A stretch of DNA of 64,000 nt, taken from positions 449,643 to 513,642 of the forward strand of contig NW_025336576.1 of assembly GCF_004798865.1 (NCBI RefSeq), in the 5' to 3' direction. The DNA comes from Varanus komodoensis (lineage: Eukaryota; Chordata; Lepidosauria; Squamata; Varanidae). Positions 35,361 to 46,905 of the stretch are shown in pieces. The notes below the pieces were generated by a model that saw only the letters and a program-made list of their open reading frames with translations, made no database searches and was not told where the DNA came from. Each line of letters opens with the position of its first letter. Positions within the stretch are counted from its first letter, which is position 1. Both the position numbers and the translations under genes were made by a program.

Positions 35361-38300
35361 GGAAGAGAAAGGTTGAGCCCACTGTTTGGGGGTCCTTGGA
35401 ATCATATAAATACAACAAACCAATAAATAGCATTCCGTACCAGCCCCAGCTAGCATGACCGATGCTCAAGGATGCTGAGCCTTGACTCCCAAAACATCAG
35501 GAGGGCGTTAGGTTGATGAAGGCAGCTCTGTATGAACAGGGCACAATTCCAGCTTATTCAGGGGGATGTGGAGCTTTGCAGAAAGACAGAAGATGGTGAG
35601 GGGAACAGCCCCTGCTGGGAAAAAGCAAAAGCCAGTCCTGTCCTCTGGGTCAGGCTGTCGTGAACCCCATGAGCTGGATTCTCAGGCATTCATGCATGTG
35701 ATCTGAAACGGGTGGGTTTCTCCTGTTCCCAGATGCCTCCCCCAAAGGAAGCTGGTGAGGCAGCAGCAAGGAATGGAGACTTCTTGGAATTATGGGATGC
35801 TCCCCCCAGCAAAGCCCACCTGGAACTAAATTGCTCTCTTTGTTGCTTGTTTCGATTATCCGGTGAAGATCTTTATCTTAGGCATTCGGCACAGGGGGTG
35901 AGGCTTTAATCAGGTCTTCCAGTTTTGCCCACTAATTGCTAAATTTTGTTTCTGGATGCCTGTGTGTGTGTCTCTGTGTTGTACATGTACACACAAGGGG
36001 TATTTAGAACGTACTTTCAAGGTTTTAACGGCCCAGAGAAGTTTGACAAAACATGCATCCAGGAACGGAACGGAACGGAACGCCCGATCATCTGTTCGGG
36101 GGACTGTGGGGTCTCTGCTGAACCACCCTGAGCCGCATGGGGGCATGCGGAGTGGCTTGGCCTGGCTTGTGAATCCACCCAGTGTGGGAACACACAACTG
36201 ACAGCGGAGAGAGACCGATGGAGAACGAGGGAAGGCGGCAGCGGCGGCCACAGCAACGCAGCGCACGCCAGAGAGACTGAAGAGCGTTTGCGTTCTTGGG
36301 CAACAGTGGCTGCGACCCTCGGGGGGCCCAGCCGGGCGGACGGGGGCTCAGGACTGCACACACAGCCTTTTGCTCCGGCCACACTGGGATTGCAAAAGTG
36401 CAGGCGTGTTAATGGCTGTGCGTGTCATTAGTAACATTGCTGTTCCCTTTCACATGCCCCTCTGCGACACACAGAGTGACCCTGGAAGGCTTCCCAGTGG
36501 GGAGAGCGTCCTGCCGACAGGGACTCCGTGTACTCCCAAGCTAATGGAAGGTTTTTTTCCCTGTTGCTCAGGAATCTTGAAGTGGAAAAGTGGGATGGGG
36601 AAGAGCAGCCTTCATTAATGCAAAAATGCTTATGCAATGCTAATCAGCAACAGTGTGTATTGCTGGTGATTATATTATATAGCAAGTCAGCATTGTGTCC
36701 GTGAGAATCTTCAGGGCAATCCTCTGCAGCCCAAATTACAGGGCAAGCACTCGGCGGGGGGGCCAACCTGTGCAGGGGGCCTGCGTGGTCCCACATCCGG
36801 CTGCCGGACTTGGGACCAACAAGTGCAGCGCTAGGGAAGCAAGAGGGAACTCCAGGAGAGCGAGGGAGGAAGGCGCTGCGGCTGCACTGAGCAAGAGGGC
36901 AAAGAGGCAACCAGGAAGGCACCTGGCCCTTTATTTTCTCAGGGTGGGGGGGAGCCTTTGCCAGCAGGAGGAGGAAAGCAACGGGAGGACCTCCGAAATC
37001 CTGCTCTGGTTTGCAGAATGGTGGAACACCTCCTTCCACTTCCCTGGGAAGGCAAGGGGAGCACAGCAGGTGGCAAAGGACCTACATCACGACTGACACA
37101 CAAGGAGGGGAAAATATGCAAGAACTGAGGGGAAGTTCCAAACATCTGGAGGGCAGTCGCTTGGGCAAGGAATCCCGGAGACTTTGCGCCACCGCTGGAT
37201 CATTTGGGCAGGCGTCAAATGTGAAATTTCGTACCATGCCCAATGCTCAGCCATACAGTCTGTCATCTAGGGAATTTCTATCTCATTTGGGTGATCTAAA
37301 TGTTAATACATAGTTTATTTGATTTTTATCTTTGTAAGCAGAGTCTGAAATTCTCCTGAAAGGTCAAGATACAAATGTCTTAAATAGACAGAGAAGTCTA
37401 CTGAGTGCAGAAAACACCCTTCCTTGTCAGTCATCAGAGGCTGCCAACCGAGAGGAACCCTGGGGGTTTATGTAATACTTGGAGTGTCAGATTAAGGCAG
37501 GGAAATCTGGGTGCAAATCCCGGCACAGTTGCAAAGCCCACTGTGTGATCTTGCAAAGCTGCCATCTCTCACCAAGCTGTTGCACAGATGGCGGGGAGGA
37601 AATGCCTTGAGCGTTTTGGAGGAGAGATGGACCAGAAATGGAAAGTTACGGAATACCATTACACACCAGTGATGACAAATGGAATGCAAAATGTATGGTT
37701 GGTGTGAACAAGATGCCAACTATTTTGCAGTTTGGCAGATGTCTGAATGTTCAGGTAATACCTGGAGAATGTTCCATGCAAGGTTCCGCGGGAGCAACTG
37801 TTTTGGCACGAGTGGCGAGGCGGCGAGGCCAGAGGCCGGCGATCGCATGCGGCAGCCGCTTCGTGCGACATGTTTCACTCCACGTGTTTCAGTCGCGCAT
37901 TAATTGTCTGGCAGAGGATCCTGCCAAACCGCTCCGGGTCGGCAGGCCTCGGACCCTGGCAATAAGGAGCCTGCTCCGAGTTTTCCAGCTTGATCCCATC
38001 TCCATAAAGAGCCAGTGACAGAAAGATATAACTGGGCTGCAGTAAAAGGAAGCACTTCCGGAAAGTTCAGTGACCGCTCTCGGCACAGAGGGGGTGCATT
38101 CCTGGAGGGGGATGGGGAAGAGCGCTGCCCTGGGGGGCGCAGAGAAGGGCTAAAGGCATGACAATGACCTGCACTCCTCAAGGAGCCGTGGGCATCTTGA
38201 ACAACTCAGTGGAAAAGGAAGGCGGTGCAGCAAGTCCGACATGGAAAACCAAAGGAAGGCAACAGACGGAGGGTCTTTACTCAGGCATTGCACGGAAAAG

Positions 38301-38550
38301 GGCAACGGAAGAATGAGCACCAAAAATTCAGCAATCCATGGAGTGGTATTGATGGCACTGCATGAGCCACGACGCCAGCGGACTGAATTGGTGCCAAATG
38401 CTGTTCCAGCCTGCAAGCAGGCCTTTCTGGATGCTTTTACTCACGGGAACATGCACACCAAATGCTTGGCATGCTCTGGAGGACAATTCTTAAGCTGTGG
38501 GCATGTTGACATCCTAGCACTTGCCCCATGAGTTTATATTAAGGGAAACA
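35361..38550. other. unassigned stretch
   Basis: Includes a short CAGCCCCAGCTAGCATGACC piece at 35440 shared with 47318, a GGAAC pentamer run at 36063-36081, and a CpG-rich patch at 37795-37865. I see no exon, although long frames exist in GC-rich parts. Confidence 0.4.
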
Positions 38551-38945
38551 TAATTATTTTGTTTAGTTGCATAGTCTTGCCTGACCCATCGCGACCCCAT
38601 GGACAACACTCCTCCAGGCCTTCCTGTCCTCCACCTTCCCCGGAGTCCACTTAAGCTCAGTGACTCCGTCCAGCCACCACATCCTCTGCCGCCCCCTCCT
38701 TCTTTTGCCATCCATTGTTCCCAGCATCAGGCTCTTCTCCAGGGAGTCCTTCCTTCTCATTCGGTGGCCAAAGTACTTGAGTTTCATCTTCAGGATCTGG
38801 CCTTCTAAAGAGAAGTCAGGGCTGATCTCCTCTAGGACTGACCAGTTTGATCGCCTTGCGGTCCGAGGGACTCGCAGGAGTCTCCTCCAGCACCACCATT
38901 CAAAGGCCTCAATCCTTCGGCGCGCAGCCTTCCTTATGGTCCAAC
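38551..38945 (-). mobile_element. BovB/RTE LINE 3' end
   Basis: The minus strand reads MKLKYFGHRMRRKDSLEKSL, MLGTMDGKRRRGRQRMWWLD and ends WRSVVHGVAMGQARLCN. This is followed by the BovB tail (complement of GCCTGACCCATCGCGACCCC at 38579-38598). It carries the C-terminal tail that is deleted from copy 2 at 43898. 5'-truncated to about 0.4 kb. Confidence 0.9.
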
Positions 38946-38984
38946 CTAATTGTTACCACATTGCATGCCTTCCCCCTCTTGTGA

Positions 38985-39130
38985 GGAACCTAGGGGAGCT
39001 CACCTAGCTCCACTTTATCCTCACAACAACCCTGCGGGGTGGGGCGGGGCGGGTGGGGCTGGGCAGCTGTGACTAGCCCAGCATCACCCAGTGACTTCCA
39101 CAGCTCAGTGGGGGCCAGAACCCGCGTTGC
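38985..39130 (-). mobile_element. SINE fragment, reversed
   Basis: CCTCACAACAACCCTGCGGGGTGGG, GACTAGCCCAGCATCACCCAGTG and CAGCTCAGTGGGGGCCAGAACCCG follow the reverse complement of the tRNA-derived SINE middle part. The head and tail are missing. Confidence 0.6.
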
Positions 39131-40364
39131 TCAGACCCCGTCCACGCCACAGGGGCTAATTCTGCCTGTGCAGTGTGTCAGACCGTCAGTCTTCCTAGCC
39201 GGCTCCGTCTGCGTCTCCGGATGCCTCCTCCAGCCGCATGCCCTCCAGATGAGGCGTGGTGGACGGCAGCACCCAGTTTTTCTAGACGCTCCAAATGACC
39301 TCTAGGGAGGGTGCTGAGTTCGAACGGGCGGCATTCCAGCAACTGACATTAACAAAACGTTAAGCGGGCATCCCCCAAAGAGGAGGACGAAACAGGGGCT
39401 GCCTCTGCTGAGCCATCTTTCTGGTACAACAGAAAGCAAATGCCCTTCGGAGCGAGTCCAGTGTGTTCCAGGAAGTTGCCAAGAGAAAGAACAAGCTCGG
39501 GGGGAGAATGAGTCAGGCGGCTGCAGAAAACTCACGCTGATTTGTTTGCCCTGCCACCTGATGCGCTTCGGTTCCCCAGTGACCCCAAAGCTTATGTGCT
39601 TCCTGGTTGCAATCAATTGGCAGCTCGAAATGTTGTTCTGACAAACATGTGCCCAAGTATTTATAGATGCCGGGGGAACAAAGCGGGACTCTTGGAGTTC
39701 CTCAGGATGCCGCTGTATTGTCCTTTAAGTGGGGTGTGGACAGAATGCCGGTCCAGAGATAGAGACGGTAGAAAAGGAGGAGCATTCCATGCAAGCTGGT
39801 GGCGCATCGCCGGCACATGGCGGCATTGCCCTCACGGTGCCGCCGGCGCCGCTGCGTCTGGGTGGGCGCGGATCTCCCACCCGCGAGGGCATTCTTGCCG
39901 CAGCGCCACCGGCTGCAGAGGCTGGGTGTGGGATTGGCGGTGGCAGGACCGTCTGCGGCTGCTCCTCCTGCGAGCTTCCAGACAGGGGCAGGATCCTTTC
40001 TGCCCTTCCTGACCCCCTGCGCCTTCATGGGAGGCTTAGTTTTTTTTAACCCCGACCCTGAGCTGGGCCTTGGCAAAATTTCAACCTAAAAATTTCAACC
40101 TAACCCTAATCGAGGGCTGCAATGCTCCTGCCACAACAGGGATTCCGAAAGGTCCCCTTCCCAGAGATTTCTGTGCACAGCTCATGCGTCCTCCGCCACC
40201 TGAACACCCTGCAGGCCTCTCCACCTTCACAGGGAGCTTGGTTTTTCTAAGCTTTCCTAATCCTAAGCTGGGCCTTAGCCCTAACCCCAACAGACACAGG
40301 TAACTTCTTCAGGAACAGATTCTGCAGAAGGCTAAGCATGTACTGCAACTTATTGGGAATATTT
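39131..40364. other. unassigned stretch with weak duplication
   Basis: GC-rich at 39730-40010. Two loosely similar blocks at about 40020-40075 and 40220-40290 share GAGCTGGGCCTT-type and TTTTTAACC/TTTCTAAGC-type sequence, perhaps an old duplication. No exon recognised. Confidence 0.4.
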
Positions 40365-40660
40365 ATTTATTTATTTATTTATTTTTATTAAAACATTTTT
40401 ATGCCGCCCCATTCGCCGAAGCCTTTATTATATTCATCGCCCACCTTTCTTCTTTTCAAAGAACTCAAGGCGCCTCCTCCTCCTCACAACAACAACCCTG
40501 TGAGGTAGGCTGGGCTGAGGTTTGTGACTGGCCTGAAGTCACCCAGTGGGCTCCGTAGCTGCGTGTGGACTAGAGCCTGAGAGCCTAGGTTGCCCGAGTC
40601 CCAGCCCCGTGCTCCTAACCACTATACCACACTGTCTCTCCTTCTGTCCCCAGCAATCTT
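40365..40660 (-). mobile_element. tRNA-derived SINE, reversed
   Basis: Plus strand starts with a TTTATTTATT tail and TTATGCCGCCCC, passes CCTCACAACAACAACCCTGTGAGG and GTCACCCAGTGGGCTCC, and ends at the complement of the A-box head (CTAACCACTATACCACACTGTC, 40617-40638). Nearly complete. Confidence 0.78.
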
Positions 40661-41098
40661 CTTCGCATTTTGGGGGGAATATCTTTAACACTATGGGAAG
40701 TGAGGATGGGCGGCACAAAGTAGAAAGTTTATTTAAAGCAGATTAGGTGCATGCTCCGATGCCTCATGTAAATCGGCTCAAAATTGGTTATAACAATCCT
40801 GCTTTCAATCCAAACCCCTTCCGACACTCTCATTCATCCCACTGCAATATTAACGAATCGGGGGAAACCCTTTCCATGCAAAGAAAGCACTTTGAAAACA
40901 CCACGGCCATTTCAAGCCAATGGTATCTGCATCCCCCCAGCACATCCGCACAACAGATGTTGTGTGAGAAGCTTGCAACCTTCTGACTTGGCTGCCTCTC
41001 TGCCTGAGGAGCATGTGCCCTCACTTTATTTGGCGACAGGCTTAAGGGAGGCTCGGAGTGGGCAGCGCCTCTCCTGGTCAGTTTGTGGGGCTTGACTG
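40661..41098. other. unassigned stretch
   Basis: Nothing recognised between the SINE and LTR copy B. Confidence 0.4.
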
Positions 41099-41789
41099 TG
41101 TTGGGAAAATTTGGGTAAATCCTGTCTGAAAAGCATTACTCCTGTGTGCCTTTGCATTGTGGGATCAAATCCTGTCTTCCTTCTCCAAACCAAGCTGTCA
41201 CTGTCTAAAATGGCATCCCCTGCTCCTTTCTCTCACCTTTAGCTGTGGGCTACAGCAGACAGGCCATTTTAGCCCAAATATACATTGTAAATAGTCATTG
41301 TTGGAATTCAGTTTACAATAATCTTTTGACAGCCCAGAGGGCTTCATGTGCCCTGATCATGCAGAATGTTTAGAGTCGAGATAAGGGTCTGAGCTTATCT
41401 TGAATAGTTTCTAGTGGCTTGATTTTGCATGTCTGAGCAGACCTGGAGATGGGTTCAAGTTACTCAACTAAAGTGTCAATACTAATCTCATTGTTACAGT
41501 GTGATGGACTGACATTTCTTTATCTGTTCCGTATGTGATGACCTCAGAATCTCATTGGAATATCTGCATTCTGTCATCAATTGCCCTGTACCTATAAAAT
41601 ACCCTGCAATGGTGTTGAAGCTTTGCAGCAGAGTTCACCTCTGTCTGTCCGGTAATGCATTATCGTGAGTACGCACCTGCGGGGAACCTGGGAAATACAA
41701 TAAAGCCTCAGATGGTCTGGACGCTTGGTCTTTCCCACGAACCCGAGTTTTATTCCCTCTTCTCAAATTGAGATTCCGGGATTCTGACA
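41099..41789 (+). mobile_element. solo retroviral-type LTR, copy B
   Basis: 691 bp starting TGTTGGGA and ending TCTGACA. TATAAA lies at 41593-41598 and AATAAA at 41699-41704. Same family and orientation as copy A, 8 kb away. The DNA between them is ordinary genomic sequence and other repeats, and the outer flanks (AGGGG before A, ATTGC after B) do not match. The pair is therefore better read as two solo LTRs than as one provirus. Confidence 0.88.
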
Positions 41790-42052
41790 ATTGCCAGAAA
41801 CAAAGAGGACTTTTGGCCAGGGCAAACAGGTGCTTCTCCCCGATTTGTCTCCCCTTATACCATGGCCCCCCCAATCATCTGTGCAGCGTGCTGTGGGAAA
41901 ACAGGGGGCAAAACTGTTTCTGGCATCCCCATTGCACATGTCTAAAACTGGAGCCAACATTAACCGTTCAAACCTGAGCTTGGCTCCTCAGAAGCAAGCC
42001 CTGTTTCGTTAACCAGGGCTTACTTTCTCCATAATCCTGCAAATGTGTAGAG

Positions 42053-42317
42053 CAGGACTCCTCAAACTTTTTCAACAGGGGGCCAGCTGAAAGGTGGTGG
42101 CGGCAGGCGCGGGCCGGTGAGGTGCACGCGGAGGCGGCTTGCTCACTCAGAGCTGTCTGAGCGAGTCTGAAACGATCTCCGAGCGAGCGAGGCGGCAGCG
42201 AGTGCGAGCACGGCAAGGCAGCAGTGGCCGTGGGGAGTCCAGAATTCCTGAGGCGGGCCAGATAAATGGGCATGGCAGGCTGGATCCGGCCCACGGGCCG
42301 TAGTTTGAGGACCCATG
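42053..42317 (+). mobile_element. hAT-type miniature transposon, second copy
   Basis: Left end CAGGACTCCTCAAACT, right end the complement of CATGGGTCCTCAAACT, flanked by the perfect 8-bp duplication GTGTAGAG at 42045-42052 and 42318-42325. 265 bp, GC-rich, without transposase. The interior shares GGGGGCCAGCTGAAAG-type and GGGCCAGATAAATGGGCATGG blocks with the copy at 205-540. Confidence 0.93.
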
Positions 42318-42394
42318 GTGTAGAGGATTGCAGCCTAGATTTGCTAAGGAGCCTCTGGACTGGTTCTCGCATCAGGCCAAACCTTGACTTGGAG

Positions 42395-42745
42395 TTACAG
42401 GTATAAACATAGAAACATAGGAACAGAGTGAGTCAGAAGGAGTCTCCCAGGCCATCTAGTCTGACCCCTCGCTCCAGCCAACTCTGCTCATGAAATGCCG
42501 ACCATGTGCATGTCAAGCCTCTCCTCCAACACCCTCACCAGTGGGGCCTCAACCACGACCGACCGTGGAAGCCCATTCCATGCCCTCGGGGTCCTAACCA
42601 TCAGAAAGTACTTCCTGGCATAAGCCACTCCCAGATCTGGGACCAGAAACCCCAACAGGGAGTAACAGTCGGTTTGTATGTTTTCAGGTTCCCATGATGG
42701 GTTATCATGATGTCCAGATTCTGGAGCATGATTTTCCATTCATGG
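42395..42745 (-). mobile_element. CR1 LINE 3' end, reversed
   Basis: Plus strand starts with the terminal repeats ACATAGAAACATAGGAAC, then GAGTCAGAAGGAGTCTCCC, GGCCATCTAGTCTGACCCC, CTCCTCCAACACCCTCACCAG, TGGAAGCCCATTCCATGCCC and CATCAGAAAGTACTTCCTGGC. This is the reverse complement of a CR1 3' untranslated region. It is the longest of three copies of this subfamily here. Confidence 0.85.
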
Positions 42746-43857
42746 TGAAAAAGTACTACAGAGTACCATAGAAAGAGTGGCCCTAGAAGGAGCTACTCTA
42801 GGCATCCACTCTCTACTACCCATAGCTTGCTAGGAATATAAACACTATCACTTGTTTTGTCCCTATTGGCTGAGCACCACGCCCATCACCCAGTTGACTT
42901 TCTGCAACAGGGAGGAAACGCACAGAAAGAGCAGCAGCAGCAATGTTTAAAAAACCCTTCGGGGGGGGGGGCTGAACCGACTCAAAGCATTAAAAAGACA
43001 GTGAGGCACAATCAGGAGAGGAACGACAGAGAACCGCCCCAAAGCCTCGGCAAACCAATCAGGAAGAGGCAGCTCAGAGGTAGGCAGAGAATAATGGACA
43101 GTTTCCTTGTGGGGGCTTCTGGGAAGTGTGGCCAGAGCAGGAAGATCCGGGGGGGGGGGCTGGGGGGGCAGCCAGGGTATCTGATAGTTTGCCTGAGAAA
43201 ACTTGGCAAGTTAGCCCCCATTTTGGCAAGTCTGTGCTCCAGCCTGACCAAGATCTTGCCCCCTTCCTCTCACACCTTAGTCACTTCCAGGAAAACCCTA
43301 GTTTGCAATTTCATCTAAGATGCAACTTTAAATTGTGAGAAAAAAGCAGGCATAATACAGGATAATAATACATGATGATGCAAAACTAACAAATACACAG
43401 AGACACACACACTGCAAATATAATAAGAACAACAAGTTTAAAAGGCTGGATAAGTCTAGATGTCTAAATGCGGTAACAAAACTGGCCCGACGCAAAGTGC
43501 CCGCAAAAAACCTCTTCTGCTGGCGAGCGAGAAAGGAGCCCCTAAGACCGCCGGGCCCCCCCCGGCCAGCCGGAAAGGACAAGCTGCGGGCTCAGGGAGA
43601 GCGCGGCACTGCAGGATGTGTGGGGAGCTGAGCCCCGAGCACAAGTCCCCAGCGTGGGTCCCCCAGGCCCCTCCAGGACCTGCCCCCACCCCCCCGCAGC
43701 AGGCTTACAGGGCCCCCACGCCTCTCCCCACTCCTTGTGGGGTCAGAGGCCTTCAGGGAGATGGGAAAACACGATAGCCAAACACGGTGCTGATTTAAAG
43801 TGCCAGCAAACCTATTTCGCCTTCGGAAATCGGCAAGCAGCAGCACTGCAGAGTGGT
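42746..43857. other. unassigned stretch
   Basis: Two poly-G runs (about 42961-42970 and 43150-43159) and a TG/AC-rich piece at 43395-43412. No exon recognised. Confidence 0.4.
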
Positions 43858-46800
43858 TGTTGTTGCTGCTGTTAGTTGCGAAGTCATGTTCGACCCATCC
43901 TTCTCATTCGGTGGCCAAAGTATTTGAGCTTCATCTTCAGCATCTGGCCTTCTAAAGAGCAGTTGGGGTTGATCTCCTCTAGGACTGGCCGGTTTGATTG
44001 CCTTGCGGTCCAAGGGACTCGCAGGAGTCTCCTCCAGCACCACAATCCAACGGCCTCAATCCTTCGGTGCTCAGCCTTCCTTACAGTCCAGCTTTCACAG
44101 CCGTACATTGCAACTGGGAAAACCGTAGCCTTGACTATACGCACTTTTGTCGGCAGGGTGATGTCTCTGCTTTTTAGTATGCTGTCTAGACTTGCCATAG
44201 CTTTCCTCCCCAGGAGCAAGCGTCTTTAAATTTCTTGACTGCAGTCCCCGTCTGCAGTGATCTTGGAGCCCAGGAAAATAAAATCTGCCACTACCTCCAT
44301 TTCTCCCCCATCTCTTTGCCATGAAGTGAGATGACCAGATGCCATGATCTTAGTTTTCTTAATGCTGAGTTTCAAGCCAACTTTTGCGCTCTCCTCCTTC
44401 ACCCGCATCAAGAGGTTCTTTAGTTCCTCTTCACTTTCTGCCATTAGAGTGGTAACATCTGCATATCTGAGGTTGTTGATATTTCTCCCAGCAATCTGAA
44501 TTCCAACTGGTGATTCATCTAGCCCCACCTTTCTCATGATGTGCTCTGCATATAAGTTAAATAGGCAGGGCGACAGTATACGGCCTTGCCGAACTCTTTT
44601 CTCAATTTTGAACCAAGCAGTGGTTCCGTGTCCAGTTCTCACTGCTGCTTCTTGACCCGCATACAGGTTTCTCAAGAGACAAATAAGATGGTCTGGTGCT
44701 CCCATCTCTTTAAGAACGTGCCACAATTTGTTGTGATCTGCACAATCAAAGGCTTTAGCATAGTCAGTGAAGCAGAAGTAGATGTTTTTCCGGAACTCTC
44801 TAGCTTTCTCCATGATCCAGCGCATTTTGGCAATTTGATCTCTAGTTCCTCTCCCTCTTCGAAATCCTGCCTGTACTTCTGGTGGTTCTCGGTCCGCATA
44901 CAGCTGGAGCCTAGCTTGTAGGATTTTGAGCACAACTTTGCTAGTGTGTGAAATGAGTGCAATGGTGCGGTAGTTTGAACACTCTTTGGCATTGCCCTTC
45001 TTTGGGATCGGAAAGTAAACTGACCTTTTCCAATCCTGTGGCCACTGTTGAGTTTTCCAAATTTGCTGGCGTATTGAGTGTTGCACTTTTACTGCATCGC
45101 CTTTTAGGATTTTGAATAGCTCAGCTGGAATACTGTCACCTCCACTAGCTTTGTTGTTGCTCAGACTTCCTACGGCCCATTTGACTTCACATTCCAGGAT
45201 GTCTGGCTCGAGGTCAGCGACCACCCCATCGTGGTTATCAGGGACGTTAAGCTCTTTCTTGCATAGTTCTTCTGTGTAATCTTGCCACCTCTTCTTAATC
45301 CCTTCTGCCTCTGTTAGGTCCCTGCCATTTTGGTCCTTTATCATGCCCATCTTTGCATGAAAGTTCCCTTCATATCTCCAGTTTTCTTGAAGAGATCTCT
45401 GGTCCTCCCTATTCTATTGTTTTCTTCTATTTCTTTGCACTGTTCATTGAAGAAGGCCTTCTTATCTCTTCCAGCTATTCTCTGGAATTCTGCATTCAAT
45501 TGGGTGTATCTTTCTCTTTCTTCCTTGCCTTTCGCTTCCCTTCTTTCCTCAGCTATTTGTAAAGCTTCCTCAGACAGCCATTTCGCTTTCTTGCATTTCT
45601 TTTTCTTTGGCATGGTTTTAGTTTCTGCCTCTTGTACAATGTTGCGAACCTCCGTCCATAGTCCTTCAGGCACTCTGTCTATCAGATCTAATTCCTTAAA
45701 TCTATTTGTCACCTCTACTGTATATTCATCAGGGATATGATTTAGGTCATACCTGAATGGCCTAGTGCTTTTCCCTACTTTCTTCAATTTAAGGCTAAAT
45801 TTTGCAAGGAAAAGCTCATGATCTGAGCCCCGGTCAGCTCCTGGTCAAGTTGTTACTGACTGTATAGAGCTTCTCCATCTTTGGTTGCAGAGCACATTGT
45901 CAGTCTGATTTCTGTGTTGACCGTCTGGTGATGTCCAAGTGTAGAGTCGTCTCTTGGGTTGCTGGAAAAGAGTGTTTGCTATGACCATCGTGTTCTCTTG
46001 ACAAAATTCTACCAGCCTGTGTCCTGCTTCATTTTGTACTCCAAGGCCAAACCTGCCTGTTATTCCGGTTATCTTTCGGCTTCCTACTTCCGCATTCCAA
46101 TCCCTCATGATGATAAGGACATCCCTTTTTGGTGTTAATTCTAGAAGGTGTTGTAGGCCTTCACAGAACCGGTCAGCTTCAGTCTCTTCAGCACCAGTGG
46201 TTGGGGCAAAGACTTGGACTACAGTGATGTTGAATGGTTTGCCTTGGATTCGAACTGAGATCATTCAGTCATTGTGGAGATTGTATCCCAGTACTGCTTT
46301 TCCTACTCTTTTATTGACTATGAAGGCTACTCCTTTTCTTCTGAGGGATTCTTGCCCGCAGTAGTATACCTGATGGTCATCTGAATTAAATTCACCCACT
46401 CCTGTCCATTTGAGTTCGCTGATTTCCAAGTTGTAGATGTTCAGTCTTGTCATCTCTTGTTTGACCACATCCAGCTTGCCGTGATTCATGGATCTTACAC
46501 TCCGGGTTCCTATGGAGTATAGATCTTCGCAGCATCGGACTCTCCTTTCACCACCAGATACATCCGCAACTGAGTGTCCCTTCGGCTTTGACCCAGTCGC
46601 TTCCTTCTTTCTGGCACTACGAGTACTAGCCCTCTGCGCTTCCCCAGTAGCACATTGGACATCTTCCGACCTGAGGGGCTCATCTTCCGGCGTCATATCT
46701 GTTGCCTATTGGTACCGTCCCGGGGGTTTTCACGGCAAGGGTACTGGAGTGGGCTGCCATTTCCTTCTCCAGGGGATCACGTTTTGTCAGAGCTCTCTGC

Positions 46801-46905
46801 TGTGACCGGTCCGTCTTGGGTGGCCCTGCACGGCACAGCTCAGAGCTTCATTGCGCTGCGCAAGCCCCTTCGCCACGACCAGGCCGTGATCCACGAAGGA
46901 GTGCA
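43858..46905 (-). mobile_element. BovB/RTE LINE copy 2, nearly full length
   Basis: About 3.0 kb, close to the usual BovB length of roughly 3.2 kb. On the minus strand: 5' leader (about 46700-46905), one long protein region (46696 down to 43884), and a 3' tail ending in CAG/CAA units near 43858-43875. About 190 bp around 43898 are missing compared with the 3' pieces at 38551 and 10720, which removes the last part of the protein and the start of the tail. The 5' limit is set by similarity to remembered BovB leader sequence and is good to about 20 bp. No clear target duplication was found. Confidence 0.93.
43884..46696 (-). pseudogene. BovB endonuclease-reverse transcriptase, decayed
   Basis: The BovB protein nicks target DNA and copies its RNA there. 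Seen from the N-terminus: ISELKWTGVGEFNSDDHQVY, endonuclease blocks (RDWNAEVG, where the other copy has GDWN; YTWTSPDGQHRNQTDN; GSDHE), a basic linker (KKKKCKKAKWLSEEALQ), then reverse transcriptase: QAGFRRGRGTRDQI, FTDYAKAFDCADHNKLW, VRQGRILSPCLFNLY and LRYADVTTLMAESEEEL. The family signature YADD is YADV here (codon 44454-44456), so the copy is catalytically dead. Three in-frame stops (46265-46267, 45845-45847, 44226-44228) and one frameshift near 45361 break it. The C-terminus is lost to the deletion. Such copies are sometimes mis-annotated as craniofacial development protein 2-like genes. Confidence 0.94.

Noticed and set aside
40020-40300. Clear tandem duplication
   Set aside because: The two blocks agree only in short words and I cannot align them convincingly by eye; kept as a weak note in the feature list.
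32358-41789. A single complete provirus spanning both sister LTRs
   Set aside because: No gag, pol or env similarity, no primer-binding site next to LTR A, unmatched outer flanks, and unrelated repeats inside.
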